A DNA stretch of 64,000 bases from Phlegmacium glaucopus (Eukaryota > Basidiomycota > Agaricomycetes > Agaricales > Cortinariaceae): the NCBI GenBank assembly GCA_015039465.1, contig MU130239.1:131707-195706 (forward strand), given 5' to 3'. Below are positions 56,934 through 64,000 of the stretch, in pieces. How positions within the stretch are numbered: position 1 is the stretch's first letter; every line of letters starts with the position of its first letter. A model generated the notes under the pieces. The model ran no database searches. It saw only the letters and a program-made list of their open reading frames with translations, and was not told the DNA's origin. The position numbers were made by a program, and so were the translations under genes.

Positions 56934-59900
56934 AGTGACCTAATCATCAAAGTATAAGGTGTTTGTACTCTAGTTACTTACTTTCATTTACACTGCTTTG
57001 GAAAAAATAATTAAATAGCAGAAAATCAAAGAAACAGAAGATAGTCTTTCTGTAGAAATCAAACTAGCAAGCAATGTGTTACAGTGAATACAAGCCTGGA
57101 CTGATGTTCAGTCAGTGCTGAGAAAAGTAGACCAAATAACTGAGGCTTTTATATTTACTGAGGTGACCAAGATAGGACTAAGGCCAAGTTTATGAGCAAG
57201 CCAGTAGATTAAGACCATGTGGATACAATAGGTCTAAACTAAGGCACTGTGTCAAGTGTTATCAAGGCTGCATGACATGGGATCATGGGCAAGTAGTATT
57301 TTCTCGGGAACAAGGCTGCACCTTTCAAGTGTTGACTCAGGACCTTTCACATTTTTGACATGACCACACACCTATGGAGTTGATATATTTTTGCTATTGG
57401 ACTATGTACACTGCCTTCTCTTCTTTTCTCTCACACTTTGACACTTTACAGATTTTTTTATTGTTCCTTCTTCTTCCATTGTTCTTTTCTTCTCACAGCT
57501 GTCCTCTCTTCATCATTCTCCCTTTGACAGCATGTACTTCTTTTTTTTTATTGTTCTACATAGCCTCATCCTTAGGGTATAAATACTGCTCTTTTGTACC
57601 AGGATAGGTAGTTCCCTCCAATTCAGTTCTTAGTCCCCAACAGTCATCATCTCAGTGGAATTCCAGTGAATTCCTCCCTCAAGTTCACTTTTTTATCCCT
57701 TTACTGTCAATCTTTCCCTCTGCTGCTATAGTCTCACCAAAGACTCTTTCATATTCATCCTCATCCTCCTCTACTCTCTTCTAACCAAGTGTGCTTACTA
57801 GTCTCTGGTTATACCTTCCCTAAATGAACACAGAAGGATATTCTGACCTAAAGTCTGGTCCAGTTCCCTCTGGTTGGTGTTTTATAACAACACAAACAAC
57901 AATTTATAGTGTTGCATTGTTGTGTTTTGTTGATAGCTGAGAGTCAATGAGATTTTAAAACTTCAACTCCCAAAATATGGGTTCAGGCGCTTGTCTGGTG
58001 CCTAACAATATTTTATAGATTTTAAATTCAATTCTGCACAGAAAAATTAGAAAAAAATATTGAGAGAAAGTTTGGTTCAAACTGGTTCAAACCTGGTTCT
58101 CAAAATTTTAGAAATGTGAGAACCAAGAACAGAATTGACAGCCCAAAATTCCTAGACTAAACTGAACTAAACCTGAACTGATGGTTTGGTTCTTTTGGTT
58201 CTCAGTTCTTGTGTTGGTTCAGAACCAAACTTTGGCATCACTAACCTTAACTGGTCTACAAAAGTGCTAGGACCTCAAAAGGACTGGTTTTATGCAGTCT
58301 ATTTTAAGCAGTCTATGACCAACATTTTGTTATAATATTGAATGGTAAAAAAATAGAACTTTATTTAACTTTAAAACAATCTACGATGAGTAAAGACACA
58401 GTGTTGTCTGATCTATAGGGATTGTCATGGGTTTTTCAACCCCTGTGGGTTGGTGGGTAGGGTACACATTTCTGTACTTCCCACCTAGAAAACAAGCCCT
58501 AAATCATTAAAAATGGATTAGGGGAGATATGACCAAAATGATGGTAACTATCATTTAGCACATATTGTTATGAACTTTATTTTCTCCCCCTTCAACTCCA
58601 CCAAACACGATATCATCTCACCTACATGCACTTTACATTTCCTTTTCATTTCTGTTTACATATGTTCACCTTACTCTTTTCATTGTTTCATTGACATGCA
58701 TATGACTCATTGCATGAGTCACCTTTATTTTTACTTACAACTCACTCTTTACATGCGGATGACTCATACTATGCATGACTCATCTATTTACTATAAATAC
58801 TGTATTTACTCAACATGTATTCACTAGCTAGTTCTTGAGAATTGTACCCACTTTTCTATCTTGATCTTCCTCAAATTCCTAAGACAACTCCTTGAGACAA
58901 TTCTCTTGGTACTCTTTTGAGCTCACTTTGAACAACAAACTTATCTTTATACAACTGTCAACAGTCAGAGTCATCTGAACTGTTTGAAGTTGTAACAGAA
59001 CCCATCTGTAGAACCTGTAGCTACAGGTATGGTGTGCAGCCCTACTGTTGGTTTTGGACACATACCCATCCATGGGTTATATACCCTTGGGTTTTTGCAA
59101 AACCCACACCTGTACCAGTTGAAACCCGCACCCATGGATGTGGGTATGGGTTTTGATGGGTATGGGTGCAGGTTGCCCTGGGAGACCCCAGGGTAGCCCG
59201 TGACATTCCCTAGCTGGTGGCATATAAGCAGTTCAATGATGTCCCCTGACACTGGTAAGTTATATTGTTGACAAGAAGAACAGCCTGGAAAGAAATGTTC
59301 TTGTTTCATTACTTGCATAGAAGAACCAACATTTGAACACAAAGGTTTTTTGTAGGCAACTCATTATTGGCTGGCACTTCAATATAAAAAAAGCACATTC
59401 TGTTAAGTTTAGACAAAGGGGTAATGTTGGAGTAATTCCGGAACAGACAGAATGGAACTGGAACAAGTAATGGAAAGGACATTAGGAAAAATGACTTCTG
59501 CCCTAGGCTGTCCTAAAATGTCCTGGGGTGCCCCAGGCAGCTCAGGGCACTCAGGTCAAGAGGTCGCCCTGGGGTGCAAGTTACCTATGTATGAAAAGTC
59601 TTAGGCTGTCCCTGAGGCAACCTGAGAGCGCCCTGAGGCAACCTGAGAGTGTCCTGAGGCAACCTGAGAGTGTCCTGAGGCAACCTGAGAGCATCCTGAG
59701 GCAACCTGAGAGCATCCTGAGGCAGCCTTAGTCCCTTTGGATCTAATGCTAGAAAACATATATAAACCAGATATTTGAGTGGTCTCACACAACAGAATAA
59801 TAATAATAATAATAGAATTATATTCAATTATTCTAAACATCATATATACTAGTAATAAAATAATAATAAAATAGTGATACATAAATATACTAGTATAATA

Positions 59901-60130
59901 CTGGGGAAGTAGGAAATAAGAAAACAAAATTGTGGGTGGTTTATATATCTTTTGGATAGCACAAAGACCATTGGTCACATGATCACAGATAAGCATGATT
60001 TCAAGCATAGGGTCAGGGTAGATTACATAAATTCCAAAAAAGGAAATTTTTTAAAGATGGTAGAGAATTGTTTTAGGACCCTGAATATGTTTAAATTATA
60101 TTAATAGCAGCTCTCCTTATTGAGAATGGT
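56934..60130. other. AT-rich repeat region without supported gene
   Basis: About 3.2 kb. 57360-57610 is T/C-rich with a TATA-like ggtataaatac near 57577. 57077 begins tgttacag and 58001-58007 ends cctaaca, LTR-like borders, but without a matching target duplication. 58060-58240 repeats the word ggttcaaa/ggttctcag. 59100-59200 and 59490-59580 are rich in ccctgggg/ccccaggg words. No coding series is found. Confidence 0.45.
59611..59730. repeat. 21-bp minisatellite, about 5.7 copies
   Basis: Unit cctgaggcaacctgagagtgt, with variants ending gcgc, gtgt and gcat, repeated head to tail without spacers. The period is a multiple of three, so it gives a false Leu-Arg-Gln-Pro-Glu-Ser repeat protein in one frame. 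It is not a CRISPR array, because no unique spacers occur. Confidence 0.9.
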
Positions 60131-60314
60131 GGTGCACAATCTCCGGTACATGTGACAACCGGTCACACTAAGCGTCACAGTGTGACATCGCAGATTTCTT
60201 GAGACATCACATTTGTACTCTCCACACCTCCAATATGTATAAAATATCTTGTTGTATTTAAGAATAAGAAGTGGTTGGACATCCCTTGGATATTAATTAC
60301 TGGATAAATGTGTT

Positions 60315-60630
60315 ATTTAACCCAAAAATGCAAAATGAGTCTCAATTGCCTGCCAAATGTGAGCCTCCAGAGAGATTGGACTGCAGCTCTTCAACTACAA
60401 CAGCTATGAACATGATTAGCAGATGTATTTTTATTATAATTCAAATTCCAATTGATCTACAAGTCCATATTTTTAATTAGTGGCCCCAGTGTAAAGATAA
60501 TGCCCTAAAATAGGCATTTTAACATGGTTAGAGGACAGGAATCAAAATTTTCAACTTGTAGAAGTAAAGCCACAAAAAAATAGATTATTTCGTCTCTGCA
60601 AACCTAGTCTTAAATCCCATCCATTGTGAA
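60315..60630. repeat. Copy 1 of a 0.3 kb dispersed direct repeat
   Basis: Starts atttaacccaaaaatgcaaa and ends near taaatcccatccattgtgaa. It matches 63569-63882 in the same orientation over its whole length with many small differences, for example the shared word ttttaacatggttagagg in the middle. Confidence 0.8.
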
Positions 60631-61125
60631 GTTAGAGCCTTAGCAGTGCTGAGTGGGCCCATAGGAGCTGCACAGCCACTGATTGCATTCCAAAATGGGC
60701 TGTGCGTGCCTTGGGGTGCACATGGCAGCCTCATGCATGCAGAAACATTGCTGGCTCGCTTGTAGAGAGCCTTTCTTCTCTTTACCATCACCATTACCTA
60801 TAATTACCCCTATTTTACTCCCTTCTCTCTCTTTTTTGCTCAAAAAGCATCCAAATTGCATCCAAATCTATACTGTAAGTGAGGAACTGCCTCTGAATTG
60901 TACTTGAACTCAATATAATATATAGGCCTTTCATTTAGGACCAAAGTGGAGATACAAAGTGAACTTCTTTAGGTATGAACCCTAGGCAAATCAACTAACC
61001 TGTGTTTTCATATATCCTGGCAGGGATTCACCCATTATTCTTTCATGCCTACAACATCATGAAAGCAGCAGATAGCTGCTGCCCATGCAAAAGGACAAGA
61101 AGCTCTGACTGAAAAGCAGGCTATC

Positions 61126-62835
61126 TTGGCTTCAGAGACTGCAACAAATGATCTCTTGAGTAGGTTACAGGCTGCAAACTCACACATTGAAGTCCTGGAG
61201 CAGCTGCTTTCTCAGAAAGAGATAGAATGTGGTAGACTGCAGTCTGAGCTTGAGAAGTCCAATGAGAACCTCCAAAAGCACAAGGATAGTTCTGCTCTTT
61301 GGAAGGCAAAGCATGAGAAAACATATCATGAGCTTTGTATGCAGCGCCAATCTACAAAAAGAGGCCAAGGAAAATTGGCCAAATTAGAGGAACAGCTGGA
61401 GATCATAAAAATTGCTGAGAAAGAGGCTTCTAAGCAGCTTTTGAGAGGATCTCATGAATCATACCAAGCTCTTATTATCACTAAGAAAGGAGAACAAGGA
61501 TCTTGAGAGGGAGCTCTCAAAATCTGTGGCCATGTGGTCTTCACAGCTTGAGAAAACACATGCTAAGCTTGCTACTTCAAATTTGGATCTCAAGACCTTA
61601 TGTGAGAAAGCTTCTAAGCTACATAGGGCAGTTGTACGCTCTAAAGAGCAGAAGGAGTGAGCAATGGACTCAATCAAGAAAAAAATCTTCCACCAACAAT
61701 CAGTCCATCATTTAATGTGCAAAGGTGTCTTTACTGAAGAGACACGTAATGTTGTCTGCCTGCTGGTTAAGGCTGGCTGCTCACATAAATACATCAATAA
61801 GATTATTTCAGCTGTTCTCACATCTGCAGGAATAACAACTGTTGGCACTATCAGCTGCCCTTCTAGCTGTTTCATATCCATATATGAAGGCAATCTGTAC
61901 TTCTAGTGACAAGGATCAGAACATGCTTGACCTTGGCCCTCTTCACTCCAGTGTCTATGACCATATGCAGAAAATTATTGAAAATCCTGATATTCTCATT
62001 GGCAAGGACTTGAACCCATCAGAATCATATAAAATGGCTACTCTAGATGGTGAAAAATGGCAAAATACTGCTGTTGTAAATAAGATACTAGACCTCATTC
62101 CTACACTTCCACACTTCTGTGATCTCTTGATTGCATTCTTCAAAGGAGCAGCAGAGACATGGGAACACTTCACTTCTGAGTTTGCACCAGGTGGCCTAAT
62201 TGATGAGGCAACTGCAGAGGAGAGGGAGCTTGCATGGATGCCTGCTACAAATGATGAGAATGAGGGATTCTTAGGGTCTTTCCGACACATCATGCGGTAT
62301 CAACCCCAGCTTACACTGCTTAGTCACAATGCCCTAGCAATGTTTTTCTGTAACAATACACAAGCATTCATGGCAGCAAAGTTCACTGAGGAGGAGGACT
62401 ATCGCTACCTACACAAGCTTGCATGGGAGGCTAATGGGGAGGAGAGGAAGTGACAAAAGGAACTTGTTGATTTCTGTGACAAACAACAAGCAGATAAAAC
62501 TGCACACAAGGAGGTCCAAGAGAGAAATGCTAAGGCAACTGCAGAGCAGATTGCACAATTGGACCTTATTTTTGACAAGAGAAAAAATTCCAAGCTTCAA
62601 AGGCTTGGCCCTGAAGGACCAATTAAAGCTTTTCAAGAATGCAGGTGCCCCAAATCTAAAGCAGGGAGCACTGCCAACCAAAGTTGGTGACATCCATAAA
62701 GCACTCATAGATGCTATTGATCTGCATACAAAAGGCACTTGGAAGCTTGTCCCTGATGAGGATAGTGATACTGAGGACACAGATTATGAGGAGGAGGAGG
62801 AGGAGGAGGAGGAGGATTGGGAGGACATAGAGTGA
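61126..62835 (+). pseudogene. Transposon-derived protein: coiled coil, transposase-like core, acidic tail (broken)
   Basis: A first frame (61126-61506) is a long coiled coil (LEQLLSQKEIECGRLQSEL..). It continues in another frame at 61454-61660 (ENKDLERELSKSVAMWSSQ), then 61664-61906, then 61842-62453 with ETWEHFTSEFAPGGLI, LAWMPATNDENEGFLGSFR and LLSHNALAMFFCNNTQAFM. 62460-62835 ends in a Glu-rich tail. The NDxNEGxLGxFR..NA.AMF..N.TQ.FM pattern is one I associate with basidiomycete transposases, possibly of the KDZ group, but I am not certain. A TGA at 61658-61660 and another at 62451-62453 interrupt otherwise continuing sequence, so it is broken unless introns explain them. Confidence 0.5.
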
Positions 62836-63244
62836 CATTAGAATTTATAAGATCTTTGTTATGGCACTGCATTTTTCCAAGACTTTTTCATGTATTTAGA
62901 GTTATTGTACTATTTAAATGTATTCTATAGGCTATAATTTGTCTTCTATACAAAAAAAAATCAAGGGAAACGGTCAAGAACTCATGGAATTGCACTGTCT
63001 CAATATTTGTGACACTTGTGGCTGTGTCACATAATGTGACTGGACCCGGCTGTTACCGGTGATTGTTCATCTCCATTGAGAAAACTGCAAAATACTTTCC
63101 TGGACGCAGTGGTTAAAGATTTTCTAGCAAAATTCATAAATTCTAAGGGACTCCCAGGGCCTCCTGATGTGATTTAATCCAGATGGTCAATGCACCAGGA
63201 TACACTAAAGGTGTCCTGAGAAAATGGGTGACAGTCAAAACTTT

Positions 63245-63365
63245 ATCTATGCTGTCCTAGGTTGTCCTGAGGTGTCCTTGGATAAGTGTGTAACACTCAA
63301 ATTTTACCTGTGCTGCTCTAGGATGTCCTGGGGTGTCCTGGGGTGTCCTGGGATGTCCTGAGTAG
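63245..63365. repeat. Short tandem repeat of a tgtcctgggg word
   Basis: About eight copies of a 10-bp word (ggatgtcctg, gggtgtcctg, gaggtgtcct), partly broken up. The same words occur near 59510-59580 and 63170-63220, so it is a local family of simple repeats. Confidence 0.7.
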
Positions 63366-63568
63366 TGATGTGATACTAACAAATTACCCAAGGCTACCTA
63401 GGGCCAAAATCATTTTTCCTGATGTAGTAGAACCGATTGAGGTGAAACCTCATCCGTTTATACCAATTCACTGGGTATTTGCTTACACAGAGCTTATTGA
63501 CTGAGTATCTTAATCACCCTCTGTTTGTGATCTATAAACCAACATCCAATATTTTCAACAAACATTAT

Positions 63569-63882
63569 ATTTAACCCAAAAATGCAAAATGAATCTTAAT
63601 TGCCTGCTAAATATGGGGTTACAAAGAGATTGAACATTATCCCTTCAACCACAACACCTATGAGCATGATTTGCAGGAGGATTTTTCTTAACATTTAAAT
63701 TCCAATTGATCCACAAGTCCAAAATTTTGATTAGTGCCTCTTATGTCAAGATAGACCCTCAAAATGTGCACTTTAACATGGTTAGAGGCCAAGTAATTAA
63801 AATTTTGAACTTGTAGAATGGAAGCCATATACAAGTAGATTTTATCTTTGAAAATCTAATCCTAAATCCCATCTGTTGTGAA
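63569..63882. repeat. Copy 2 of the 0.3 kb dispersed direct repeat
   Basis: Same orientation as 60315-60630, about 3.25 kb apart. It starts atttaacccaaaaatgcaaa and ends near aaatcccatctgttgtgaa. One copy lies inside and one outside the inverted-repeat element, so the pair are not its long terminal repeats in a simple sense. Confidence 0.8.
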
Positions 63883-64000
63883 TAAAATAGCCCATGGAAA
63901 TATACATCTAAACATTCTCTACATTTTACAATTATATTTGTCCAAAATGGTGAAGGAATGAGTAATCTATGGGCCCACCATGGTAGATCAATAATCAATG

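Larger units (their letters stand above)
60140..63062. mobile_element. Decayed DNA transposon with imperfect terminal inverted repeats
   Basis: The left end (60137-60210) reads acaatctccggtacatgtga, then caaccggtcacac and later gtgtgaca and ttgagaca. The right end, reversed from 63065, reads acaatcaccggtaacagccg, then tcacattatgtgaca and ttgagaca. The two match over about 75 bp with gaps. Between them lie the coiled-coil and transposon-derived frames (61126-62835). Borders are approximate; no flanking duplication was determined. Confidence 0.42.
63076..64000. other. Repeat-rich end of window
   Basis: No gene. It holds short tandem tgtcctgggg words (63240-63365) and copy 2 of the 0.3 kb direct repeat. 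The open frame 63759-63998 has no features. Confidence 0.5.

Noticed and set aside
57077..58007. Complete solo LTR (TGTTA..TAACA borders with TATA-like box inside)
   Set aside because: No 5-bp target duplication (caatg versus atatt) and no second copy in the window to confirm the borders; kept only as LTR-like sequence.
59611..59730. CRISPR-like array or repeat protein
   Set aside because: The 21-bp units are head to tail without spacers; the repeat peptide exists only because 21 is divisible by three, with no start or flanking coding sequence.

Overview
The window looks like nuclear DNA of an agaricomycete (mushroom-forming) basidiomycete. Genes are packed closely and split by many 50-60 bp introns with GT..AG borders. 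Several proteins are basidiomycete-typical, and the mobile elements (Plavaka DNA transposon, DIRS-type tyrosine-recombinase retroelement, DUF6698-like protein) are the usual ones of that group. I do not try to name a species.

Left part (1-29900) is conserved host sequence. In order: the N-terminal part of UDP-glucose:glycoprotein glucosyltransferase (minus, runs off the left edge); NMD3, the 60S export adaptor (plus, divergent, 148 bp from UGGT); a large DDX60-type Ski2-like helicase (minus); a 4.3 kb stretch without a gene I can support; then three plus-strand genes of polyol chemistry, namely an aldo-keto reductase, myo-inositol oxygenase with all six iron ligands visible, and a PYP1-like HAD phosphatase; a membrane-anchored TBC1D20/GYP8-type Rab GAP (minus); and a Vps3/TGFBRAP1-type tethering subunit (plus) that seems to lack its N-terminal CNH domain.

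Middle part (30901-56933) is a nest of insertions. A STAND/NLR gene (NB-ARC plus 42-residue kinesin-light-chain-type TPRs) is cut inside its TPR array at 33778/56433 by a 22.65 kb insertion. That insertion is a decayed DIRS-type retroelement on the minus strand (gag pieces, RT-RNase H, tyrosine recombinase). The DIRS element is itself split between gag and RT by a 15.26 kb element (36939-52196) with matching inverted ends and a CT duplication. Taking the inner element out brings gag and RT back into one reading frame. The inner element carries a Plavaka transposase at its left end and then a row of plus-strand host-like gene pieces: a Ser/His-rich regulator remnant, an arrestin-like piece, the front half of a Zn2Cys6 transcription factor joined directly to the back half of an aldo-keto reductase, a single-pass membrane protein tail, and a longer DUF6698-like gene. 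It looks like a gene-capturing (Pack-type) giant Plavaka element and is the most notable object here.

Right part (56934-64000) is AT-richer repeat land: LTR-like sequence, a 21-bp minisatellite, a decayed transposon-derived coiled-coil/acidic-tail gene set (61126-62835) between imperfect inverted repeats, and a 0.3 kb direct repeat pair.
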